A DNA stretch of 64,000 nucleotides from Patiria miniata (lineage: Eukaryota > Echinodermata > Asteroidea > Valvatida > Asterinidae). The notes under the pieces are model-generated. The model made no database searches. It was given only the letters and a program-made list of their open reading frames with translations, and had not been told where the DNA came from. Below are positions 32,301 to 44,300 of this stretch, one piece after another. The position numbers were made by a program, and so were the translations under genes. The DNA lies in NCBI RefSeq assembly GCF_015706575.1, contig NW_024037050.1, positions 2,108,001 through 2,172,000 on the forward strand. The letters are read 5' to 3'. How positions within the stretch are numbered: position 1 is the stretch's first letter; every line of letters starts with the position of its first letter.

Positions 32301-35300
32301 ATTGTTAGTTTGTAATAATATAGAAACGTGGTCCGCAGTCGTAAGCAAACTTCAAACCTGGTCACGCTAAGGGAAACCGCAGCGGGGGATTAGCGACTAG
32401 ACCAGCGGTCCACTGCGCCGATTATCACAGTCCCATTGAATTTATTTATAAAGATCGGCGAGACAAAATAACGTTGGGTTGAAGTCTTTACAAAGGTACA
32501 TTGATGGGTGAAGCTTAAGTGTGTTGCTTGAATTGGAAGACGGGAGCATGATACCCGTTTCGGGACAAAAGGTCTGTCGTTGACAAGCTGCAATGCCCGT
32601 AGTTTTGAAAAGATGTCGTTGTAAATGGGTTGAGAACAATGCTTTTCCTCGCATTGGGTCAGCCAAAATCGTCGTAATAGCCGAAGTCTCGTTATGTCCG
32701 TGCACGTAATAACCAAATATTTCCCCATAGTAATGTACACAAATTGATCGGGACTGGGAGAATGTGCTCGTTACATCCGGGTTATCGTTATGACCGAGCT
32801 CGTTATAACAGGAGTCGACTGTACTTGACACAGCTATGCTTTAACTGTAGGAGATTGATAAGCCTGTTATCCCAGCACACATGCACATCATTCCACTTTG
32901 ATATCTACTGACCTTGATTGTCTTGTTAGCGGTGATGTAACCTGTAGGTATGACCTGGGCTGGGTATGTTCTCCTAGAGCTGGAATCAGCATTCATCTCA
33001 TCATTCACTTGGTTATCCTAGTGTTCAACAATGAAATTATGATTTGGTCTTAATTTTGTTTCACTTCTTTTGATTTCATGAAAATCGCTCCATGCAGATT
33101 GCCACTTCCAGTATTAGCTGCAATTTCTTACATACAGGGCGGGTAAAAAAACAAAACCCAAATGTCAGGACTAATGTTTTAATGAAGTTCTGCATGTAGC
33201 ACTTTCAAAATCTAGGATATGAAAGCCCAATCCATAAGCTTTCTTTTAGTACAAGGATCATTCAAATCACAAAAAAAGGTGTGCGTTCTTTTAACAAAAT
33301 GAAAACAATTCACACACATCCCTATGTGATTTGTTTTCGTTTTCCTGAAAGAACACTTACCTTTTTGTTATCTGTGGACAGGACTTTAAAACGTTGGTTG
33401 TGTTTTAAATTTTGTAACTTAAAAATTACATGAGTGATTTGAATGATTCTTGTACTAAAAGAAAGCTTATGAATTGGGCTTTCATATCCTAGATTTTGAA
33501 AGTGCTACACCCAGAACTTCACCAATACAATGTTCAGGACATTTGGATTTCATTTTTTTTACTCACCCTGTATAAGACTTTTATTAACAAGAATAGGTTT
33601 TCTTTGTTGAATGCCTCAATTTGGGACATAAGTAATATTCAGTCAGTCAGTCAGTCAGTGATTCACGCAGTCAATCAGTGGGAGAGTTGGGGAGTCCTTC
33701 GGATCCACCAAAAACAGAAAATGATATCTCTAGAGAAGATATTTGAAAGTGCTGCTTATCGTGATGTCCTGTAAAACAGAAATGAGGAATGTTTCGTCCT
33801 AAAGTCTTCCAGTTTTGAGTGTTATTTATGATAAACAGACGACAGGCAATGATGAAACATTACTGAAATTGACTTTATCTACCTCCTCTGTATGTCTAGA
33901 CTTCTTGGTTCTCTTCTTCCACATCCCCTGCTCCGCTCCTCTATCCTCATCCTCTCTGACCTCATCAGTTTCCATAACAACCAAATCCTGTACTCTACCA
34001 CCCAACCTCCTGCCTCTCACACTGACCCCTGATGGGGGGATCACACTGTCCTCAGTCTCATCAATGATGGACTCGACAGTCTCCTTGACTGGGTCAAGGT
34101 AAGTACATGCTGGATCTCCCCGATGCGAATTAGGACTTTCAATCTCTTTCTTGATCTTCGATCTACCCTCACTTATCCTTTCCGAGGGTGAGATAATGTC
34201 ATCATCTATAGAAGACCCAGGGTATGCTGAGTCGTCTATGCCAGCTGTTTTGTATCTCTTCCTACCCTTCAGAGGATTTCTGCTCAACCGATTCCGAGTA
34301 CATACTGCTACGTTGTCTTGTTTCTTTGCATCAGATGAGACTTTGCTACTCTCTTGTGCTTTGTCTTTGCAGTCCACAAACCCACCGGGCCGTTGTTCCC
34401 CGAGTCGGGATGCTGGCTTGCCTATGTACGGCAGCTCTGGAGATGTTCCAGGGACAGGACCGCCGTTGGTTCTTGCTGTCTGTGGCACAGTCTCTGGTGT
34501 TGAGGGAGGTTTGTTTGACTTGCCCGGTTCCCTCCTAAGGACTTTGGCTGGCGAGGTAAAGTTGGCTGTGTCATCATCTCGCAACCTTTGAAAGTAGAAA
34601 ATAGAAAAGAAGTTGATTGGAACTTGTCCACTATGGACTCCGTGCACAAGTACCCCCCCCCCCCTCAATGGTTACAACGGAAGAGTTGGAGAGACCACTG
34701 GGAAGGACTTTCGAAGGCATTGACAACGATGCGAGACACTCACACAAAGACATTATGGCTTTGTACACACTCAGATTAAAATTTGTCATGTGTATGCGAA
34801 TCAGTGCACACACGTGGTGTTGCCCGTCCACTGGGCTCTCAGAAGTAGTCAAAAAGCACCATCTACTATTGGTGCACTGAGTCCATAGCTAACGTTCCAC
34901 CTTGGTGTCTTGAACAGCTATGTATTCACTTATAACGATATTACAATTTCATTTCACCTTTTCTTGGATGGAGTATGCCCCGATTTGTCTGCAATTTTGT
35001 CTGTCTTCTCCTTCTGGTCAATGGACTCTAGGGCACTCTTGGATGCATTTGGCTTGCTTCTCGTGGCAGGGTGGGGCCTAGCCATCTCAGACAGCTGAGT
35101 CTCGGAAGCTAACACGTCTTGAGTTGTGAGCGAGGGAGCGGCCACTGGATGAATGAAGGTCAGGCCAGCTGAAACATGAAAGGATATCAGATACACAATG
35201 TCATAGTTGCTACTACAACTCACTCGCTTGTTTTTGTCTTTAAAATTTCCTTCTATCTTATCATTTACATCCACACATCAGCTAATCGATCCCGCAAGCT

Positions 35301-38300
35301 TGGTGGTTGAGTGGTAAGACGTCTGCACTGGAAAGCAGGATGTCGTGGGTTCGAGTCCCACCCGACTGATTTTTTTTCCAACTTTCACTCAGGATGTAAC
35401 ACACTGAGTATACAGTGTTTATACGTCCGTGAAGGACAAAACCTAACACTGATTTTAATTCATAAGATGGAATTTGCCTCACCCCGATGCAGATTCCATC
35501 TTATGAATAGTACATGTACCTTCTTTCTTGTCGTACCTTGTAAAAGTACCAAGTTGACACTACTGCAACCTGTATGGTTCCGTGCGCAAACAAGAGAGGG
35601 TGCTTTGTTACCACTTTCGAGAACCAAGTGGATGGGACACACTACGTACTTGTACTGGTTCGCACGCATTTAGCACAAAAAAAGGAACAACCAATTTTTA
35701 AATTTTTTTTAAGAAGCCATGATGTCTTTGCATTCAGAGCATCAGGCATCGTCGGCAATGCGTTGTTTTTCCCAGTGGCCTCCCCATCTCTCCCTTTCTT
35801 ACCGTTGAGGGGGTACTTTGTGCACAGAGCCCATACTTATACATGAATAACTTAACAATGTCAATCCAACAATGATATTAACGGGAATGTCCTTTACCTT
35901 GAGCCACTCTGGGATTACAGTGGACCTTGGTGGATGCATACAGCACAGCTAGACCAAACTCAGACTGGGGGATGGGACGTAGGCCATTCCTGATATTTCA
36001 TGGAGAAAAAAAAAAGGAAATTTGATATAAACATGAAGAAATTCATTTGCCTTTTTCACTGACTGTTAGTTTTCCTGATAGAATTTTGTTTTCTTTTTTT
36101 CTGAGCAGCAGGCACAGACATGATCTGAATGAGTGACCAGAGCAACTATATGACACAGACTTGTGGATATATGCAAGCAGGGGTTTTTGGGGGGTGTCTT
36201 AAGCAATGCTTGACCTCCATTGGTATCACCATCAAAGTTGGCTATTTCAGAAATGTATTTATTGCAAAATTACGTGCCATCTGCAACAATAAGTAGGAAC
36301 AAAACTCTCACAACTTGAATGAAGGTGTGACTAGTAAACTTGATGTTAAAGAGGTTGTGGAATGCTGAAAATCGTTTTGTTTTTTATATTTTTATATTGT
36401 AGAGTAGACCCATATATAGCATAATGACAAACTCCCATTCTTTTCTAATGTGCGTTTATATGTTTATAAAACTGAAATTCATCGAGTAATTTGTTGGTCG
36501 GCGAGCGCATATTTGAAATCAACAGTCGTCGGACTCTTCGTAAAATCAGAAAAAGGGTGACGTAATAAACAGGACTCGTTTATACAAGACTGTTTACTGC
36601 TGCCACACCCGCCCCAGCAGCACGTGTGACTCGCAGTCAAGCAGTGAATTAAATCAACATTTTGTAAAAGACTCGCGGAGATTGATATTCCTTCCCATTG
36701 CTTAATTTTTGGATGAGTATATTGAACAAGGACACGGTGACCTCTGAGCTGTTCTTCCGTATAAATTTGAGCCCCAACTGCCCGAAAAAGAGACCAGCGA
36801 AAACACGGATACTGCAACTGGCCAGCTGAAAACGCCAGGCAACACGGCTCTGATGAGTGGTAGGTCTGCGACGTTTGTGTGAAAAAAGAGCTGCGTTTTA
36901 TCCAAGGACTCAAAGTATTATGTTCATGATAACATTTTTAGATGAGCATCAACAGTCCTACCGCAACTTTCTTCGTGATTTACAGACAATCTCAAACGTT
37001 ATTCTGGTGAATATTCAGTCCAAAGAGACGACAAATCGTCAGGTTGTTTTTGAATTATACGCGTACGGCACGCATAACACATCACGGCAGTGGATGTGGT
37101 CGACCGTGTCCAGAACTAATGTTGTACGGTTAGCAGCGTCGCGGGCCCCGGTCAAGTTCCTTGCGTTGCCTGGTGCTTTTTATGTATACGTTCGCCACAA
37201 AAAATTAGTCCTCTTCTCTTTTCTTTCCTTGTGCATTTTAACCCTTGTTTTAACATCCTGAAACGATAATTACGAATTTACTTGAATTTCGAAATTGTTA
37301 ACTTTATTGTTTACCAAAAAAAACAAACCATAAAACAATGCCAGGAGACCATGGGACTGGCGCTTCACCTTGCCTGTAAACGTGGCTACAAAAAAAAGTA
37401 CAATTCATAAATCATAGTCATGCTCCGTTCATAAAACAAAAATCTCTGGACTTACGACAAGTTCGGGATCCCGGTTGAAAACAAAATTCACTGCTCCCGA
37501 AATTTAACGAGCACTATCATTATTTTCAGTACCTAATTAAGACTTTATTCAAGAAATTCCAGGGGCAGAGAATTTGTCATTCGATCAAAAGAAGTTCTAG
37601 GGAAAATGGAGGCCTGTCACATTAATCAGCACTAACGTAAGGAAAACTACGCGGTCCTTTTTCTACGCATTTACCTTCAATTTGTGTGTGACAACGCGTG
37701 CGCGTATGCTGCGCAGATAATGGAGGGTCGAGGATACATTTGAACGGGTCTACGGTTCTTCAAGATTGGCAATGGACAAATGGTCCAAAACAGTCTTCCC
37801 TATAAATCATTAACAAATCATATCTCTATTATTTCTTGTCCAATTTCAACAAATCTCTTGAGAAAAGAAGACTCTTGCCGTACAAAATGTACAGTGCATG
37901 ATCAGCGCTCTACCCGTTAATTTGGCTGAAATCCGATCTCGCGTTTCGCACGGTACCCTTCCTTCTATTCGGACAAACTGCATGGCTACGGAGGATTCTT
38001 ATTCCTCCAATCATTTTCCATGCTGACACCCGGACGGGAAAGCTGGAAATTTATTGCAAACAAAATGTGGTGTGATTACAACCAGCGACTGACACAATTA
38101 TAGGCATATAGGTTTGCCTTGGCCTAGTGCGTTCGCTACCCGTACACGTATCAACAACAAATTATTTTGAAATTCCAACACCGTTTACCGGTGTCAAAAT
38201 CTACGGTCCCAGCGGCCGGGCCAGCGGCACAAGTACACCCGTGAATTTCCAGCCAGCTTTACATAGCGGTGTCACACGGTGATGCGATGTGCATGTGAAC

Positions 38301-41300
38301 GATCAAACGATGTTGGTAACGCAGACATTTCTTACTATGGTTGGCCGTTAGGGCAAACACAAAAGAATGATCCCCGATCTATAAATAAAATGATATGTAA
38401 CTATCAAAACACTGAATAATCAATAGAAAGTACCAAAAAGTCAATGAAGATATCTTCCTATTAAATTCTGAACTTGCCCATTAGAATTTCGGGGGTAAAA
38501 GCTGTTGCCAACTACGGTTGAATTTATGGAGCATGTGGCTGCCCATACAAAATGTCGCTCAGTGTAATTGTAAACAAAGTCATGTCGTTGCGCGGAGTGA
38601 TTTGCAAAAAGTTCCGCTGGAACTACGCTGCATCGGGAGTCCTGTTTATTACGTCACGATTTACTATGTTTTGTTTGCTGCCCCCAATGACGACTTTTAC
38701 ACAAATTGCACGTTCGGGTCGAAACAGGACCTGAAAAACAGCTCTCAAAAGTACCTTTTGTATTCATTTCATGACAGAAACAATAGTCGTTTTTATTTCA
38801 TCACACCCTAGGCTACATATACCCGAAAAATGACGGAAATGTCTTCGAGCATTCCACAACCTCTTTAAAGGGAATGTACAACATTTGCTTTTGCTGCAAT
38901 TTTCAGAAATAAATGGGGATTGACTTTGGGGAATTGTAAGGTCAGAGAATGAGTCTAGCAGGCTTGTACTCCTTCACAGGTGCATAATCAATTGCAAAGA
39001 AAATGCAGAATAACTAATTATGAAAAATTAGGAGTAGTTTTTGAAAAAAGACAGTTTTCTTGAAAATGTCAGCACACCAGGAGCCACGATTTTACAGGAT
39101 GCTTAAAACAGTTAGGTATTTCGTGATAATTTGATCATTTCTTAACAATCCAGTAAGTTATTTCGTGATAATTTGATCATTTCATTTTGTGATGTTTGCA
39201 AATATTGTATCTTCCCTTTAAGCTCCAAAGCACATAAAAAAAACTCCCATTCTTAAAATCTGATAACAGACCAACATTCAATTTGTGAAACCACCACGAT
39301 TCTGAGCTAGTCTGTATCTGAATTACTTGGCTACAGCTTGTCAAGTAATTCAGGCACACGGGTCCATAGGAATTGGATTCAACTGCTTCCATAGGCTTAT
39401 GTGTAATAGCCAGTGGTAACAGATGTCTAAGAACAAGGTCCAATGTCATGGCTCTGCTTACCGTTAGCGTAAAATCCCAGCTTACTGCAGCATTCAATTC
39501 TGTGCTAAATGGTCATCATATTCCATGGGTTAGCAAGGACTCTGTGCTTTCAGGGTTAGCACAGAATTGCTTTTGCTGGCGCTGTTAGCACAGAATATGT
39601 CGTACTCACAAACGTCTGTGGTCAACAGAGCCATTGAATTGGGACCAGTTTTCAATTTTTTTTTAACTTCTATTATAAGAAGCCTGACCTTTTCAGGAGC
39701 TCCATGACCTCCGTGACCCATTCCTGACCTGCCTGGGTCATGACCTGACTCTGATCCTGAGGATCCGCATACATGACGAGGGTGTTAGGATCTACCAGGA
39801 GATCCTCTTCTCTGCTTGTCACTCCCTCCTCTACCAGCAACGCCTTACCTCCAGCGAGCTTCACAGTCTGAGCCAGCTGCTTGAACTAGACCAAGAAAAA
39901 CCAAAAGATTAAAAAAAGCAATCTCAACCCTTACCAGTCATGATGTTTATCACAAGTTTGGTCAAAACTAAATTGCAAGTCAATTCAAAAGTCTTGTCAC
40001 TGTTGTGCAGGGTATGCATGATCATATTTCCATCTACATGGGGAGATATTCATGAAGTCTTGGCTAAGGAATACACTACATGTAATGCTGGATGTACAGC
40101 TGCAATAGACTGAACCACTGAGCCCCGCCCCTAACATCTGGACCAATCACAGCCATGAATGAACAAGCAAACTTAACCAGTATTGCAGACCAGTCCAGTC
40201 CAGTGCAGTCCAGCCCAGTCACTAGTCCGCTCCAAACTTACACACAAGTTTATAAGTCCAGTAACAAGTAACAAGGAATGAGTAATAATAAAAGAATGGC
40301 TTCGTCCCAGTTTACTTGAATAGTTTGCGAATTGACTTAAGACTAGATAGCTTGTCAGAGACTTGTGATGGGTTTCTGAGCTAGGGCTTGTGAGGGCTTG
40401 TGATGGGTTTGTGATAGACTGGTAAGGGCTTGTGATAGGCTTGTGACAGGCTGGTGAGGGCTTGAGACAGGCTGGTGAGGGCTTGTGATGGGCTTGTGAT
40501 AGGCTGGTGAGGGCTTGTGATAGGCTAAAGAGCGTTTGTGATGTGCTTGTGATAGGCTGGTGATGCTTGTGATAGGCTGGTGAGGGCTTGTGATGGGCTT
40601 GTGATAGGCTTGTGATAGGCTGGTGAGGGCTTGTGATGGACTTGTGATAGGCTGCTTGAGGGCTTGTGATGGGCTTGTGATAGGCTTGTGATAGGCTGCT
40701 TGAGGGCTTGTGATGGGCTTGTGATAGGCTGGTGAGGGCTTGTGATGGGCTTGTGATAGGCTGGTGAGGGCTTGTGATGGGCTTGTGATAGGTAAGGCCA
40801 AATAAAAAAAAACCATGTTTTGCATCCTGCCTTAAAAAGGAAGGAGGCCTTTTTTTTCAAAATTGGCCGCCACACCCATTTTCCAAAACGACCGGCCAGG
40901 CTTTTTTTTAAGATGGCCGCCAAGTGGACTCAGGAAAGTGGACTCAGGACTCAGGGCTAGATGCAACAGAGAAAGAGGCCAAAATGACGTCATTTTCTCA
41001 TTTCTCAAATCATTTTTTCGTTTGTTTAAAAAAAAAAGGAGACGGGCGAATTGCTTAACATTTTTTCTTTTATTTGGCCTAATTTTGCAAAAATAAGTGC
41101 AATGCTGTTTTTCCTTTCGTCAGAAGCTTTACCTGTTTTTGAGCAAGGAACATCATTGTTTTTCCTTGGAAGAGTGTCTTGCGATGCGTGTTTGCCTGGA
41201 ATGATACATCATCCTCTTTGATGGCCGTTTCTGCTATAACTGGCTGAAAGCTGAACAAAAAAGACTCAACAACATCAGAGAGTTACATTACTTGTTAAAT

Positions 41301-44300
41301 CTCTCTACATCAGCTGATGAAGCACCAAACAGCTTCGTGTAGTATTTCAAATAATTCACAATACAGAACAGAACCAAGCCTCTGTACAAGAGAATTTGCT
41401 AACTCAACACTCTTCAAATCACCCATTTTATCCCTCCTGCTATTGTAAGCAGTCACAGTCAAAAAATCAATCCTCTTCCCCTGCCATGCCTTTTATGCAG
41501 GCTAGTCAACAATAGTAAGACCATACATGTATGTGAGACTTTTCTGGGCATAAGGTCAAAAATGAGATTTTTGCATATTGTTAAAATATGTCCTTTTTCC
41601 GTTTCCTTTTAATAGGTTGTTTAACTTTTGAAACCGGTCATTCCTGGGCAGAGTTATGCTAATTTGAAGTTCATTGTGTCGAAAAGTAGAAAACGGAGAA
41701 AATGTCCATGAACGTCACAAAACAGTTATTTCTTAAACTGATATACCTTAACAAATCATCAAAAATACTATATCTAGAGTTCAAATTAGGGTTTCAAACT
41801 TTTATAGCAGATTTTAGACATGTTCAGGATTACAAAGATGCAAAAATATGAAAATAAAAGAAATCACCCCCATAGCATTTTTTGGCCCTATCTGAATTTC
41901 AACCTCTGCCCAGAAGCATCTGCTTTTGACAGAACAGGTCACATATGTCTAACAAGCACTGTGACTTGAGTCAAATTCATTCAACATATAAAACAAGCAA
42001 GTTGTGTGCACAGCTGGTTTATCAATCAACTACAGTCATAGCATAGCTGTATCAAGTTACATAAACAGTCACAGCCAGTCAATCCTGCTTGATGCAGGCT
42101 AAGAACTCTGAACTGTTGAAAACAGTCACTTGATTGATTTTGACTGAAAGGACAACTTGGCACATAATGTATAGTACTGTGTACAGCAGCTTACTTTTAC
42201 GACTTGCATTATTTTATAATAAATCCTTAGTTGGACTTCGACTTCATCATCTTTCATATTTCCACTTGACTGCTTTTGTTACATCAGTAATGTATACATG
42301 TACCTGTTTATGTTTATAGTCTTGTCATTCAGCCTTCGAGAAAGACTCTGCTAGGGTCGAAACGTCAGGCCACTAACTATTTTTTTGCTTTCATATTTGT
42401 CTTAACTTAACATGTTGTTTTTGTTTCGGCAAATTTACTTGTTTGGTTAGTTTTGATTCAGATTTTATAAGTTCCTTTTGTTTTGAAATTGCACCGAACC
42501 ATTTTTCCTCTCTTTTTTGTTTTAATTCCCTCAACATGTAGAGTTGCATCAAAGGAAATACATCAAAGTCAATTTGAAATAAATGGGAAAGTAAACACAA
42601 TGTCAAAATAAAGATGTCCTTACTCAGAAGGATCAGGCATCGGTGTGTTGTTGCAGGCTGCTCCTTCCAACTTGCGTAAATACTCTGGAGTGACAATGGG
42701 TCGACACGTCACCAAGGCACCAATAACCTGCAAAAGAAAACAACGTACGGTGTAGGATCACAGAATCGTAGGGTCCATAAGCCTTATCGAAAATAGCAAA
42801 ATCCGAGAGCATCAGGTAAAGACTCAGGGGCATCATACGAGTTGACACCGTACGTATGCACGTATGGTGTCAACTCGTATGATGCATGGCTTAACACGGC
42901 GGTGACAGCGCGCGTTCAAACATGGCGTTCGTGCATGGTTCTTTGCCCTCTTATCCTGCCCATAATGCTTTGCACAATATTGTACTTTGCTATTTGCGAT
43001 AAGGCTCATTTACAATGGCTGCTGCACATTTTCTACTTGAAAAAGAAATGGTCGTACAGACAATTTTAGAAGAAATTAGCAATAAAATATTACAAAAAAT
43101 GAAAACTACAAATGAAAACCTGCCCCAAAGTTTGTACAAAAAGTGACGTAAAATATACATATATCATAAAAGTTCAAAAATTTGACGTTTTGATCCTGAC
43201 AGAGACACACAAGCCAAACTAGTACATGTATAAACATATTTTGAGTGCCTGAGGTTGAACACTGCCAGGCTGAAAGGAGATCCATAAACATGATCCATAA
43301 AGTTTAGTTTCAATTTAAAACAATTGAAAACAATATGTTGCCATAACTTTGAAATGAAATGATGTCATACCTTGATGGTGACAGTCAGCTGAGTCATGAT
43401 CAGGTGCGTGCATTCTTTACTCCACTCAGGAACCACATGCCCTCCCAATTTACGGATCAGCGACTTCAAAGACCTCTTGTCGGCAGAGGGCAGAGATGAG
43501 AAAGCTACGACCAGTGGTTTATACGTCACTCTAGAAGAAGGCGAAAAAAAAAGGACAACTAGATCTATGTTTGTTTGAGGATCAGAAAATAGGGCTTTTC
43601 CTCATTACATGTATGATCTGTTACACGGTACCCTCCGGAGACATGTGCACAATAGGGAACAAAAAATTGTATACGCCTCCACAGGGCAATTTCTATAGGT
43701 GAATACGTCTCCACAAGGTTATCACAAAATAGATATATGGATTTTACTCAATAACTAGGAATTTCAAAGGTGTGTTGATCCGTCGCAAATTGAAGTATTT
43801 TATGGAAGGGATATTAAGTCCAAATTTCGGCCCAGGAAATTCATTCTGGTTAAAATAGGAGCATTTTGAAAGTACACTTTCAAACTCGAATACTTTAGTA
43901 TACGAGAACAAACAAATGACTCCACAAGGATACACATTTCAGTATGGGTGTTTTTTTTGTGAGTTTATGCTTTTTATGAATTGACATAGTTCCATGACTT
44001 ATTTAGCTGTTCTTCTCCAGATATCCATGATACATGATGACGTCATCTTGACGTCACCCACTTTTGGTCTGTTACATGTCCCTGTCTATGTACATACCAA
44101 GTTCCAACCCCATCGGACATACAGTTTTCTAGATATAAAATATAAAATTATATCATCATGTCATCACTTGTCTAGGGCCAACCTAACCTTCGGGTCTTTG
44201 TCCTTGCCTAGTTTGAAGTCAATCTGTTTGTATTTTATGTAAAATTTGTATGTAAAGGTTTACAAATTGGTAACACAGTTTTGGGGATACAAACAGATGT

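Larger units (their letters stand above)
30740..32900 (-). repeat. Dispersed repeat copy 3, split by two insertions
   Basis: Fragments at 30740-30798, 31141-31181 and 32824-32880 read, on the minus strand, as consecutive parts of the family at 2810-3110 (CAGTCACAGCTAGTCAATCC; AGCATAGCTGTGTCAAG). The hAT-like and Tigger-like elements separate them. Confidence 0.65.

Noticed and set aside
35286-35370. tRNA-Ser-like gene
   Set aside because: The anticodon loop has eight bases, and the same head plus body and tail occurs in two more copies, so it is a SINE.
36857-37261. 134-codon plus-strand frame within the 2.5-kb TTAA element
   Set aside because: No transposase or other motif was found, and opposite-strand frames overlap it.
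40355-40923. Ser/Pro/His/Lys-rich minus-strand frames
   Set aside because: They are translations of the 33-bp minisatellite in NBN intron 7.
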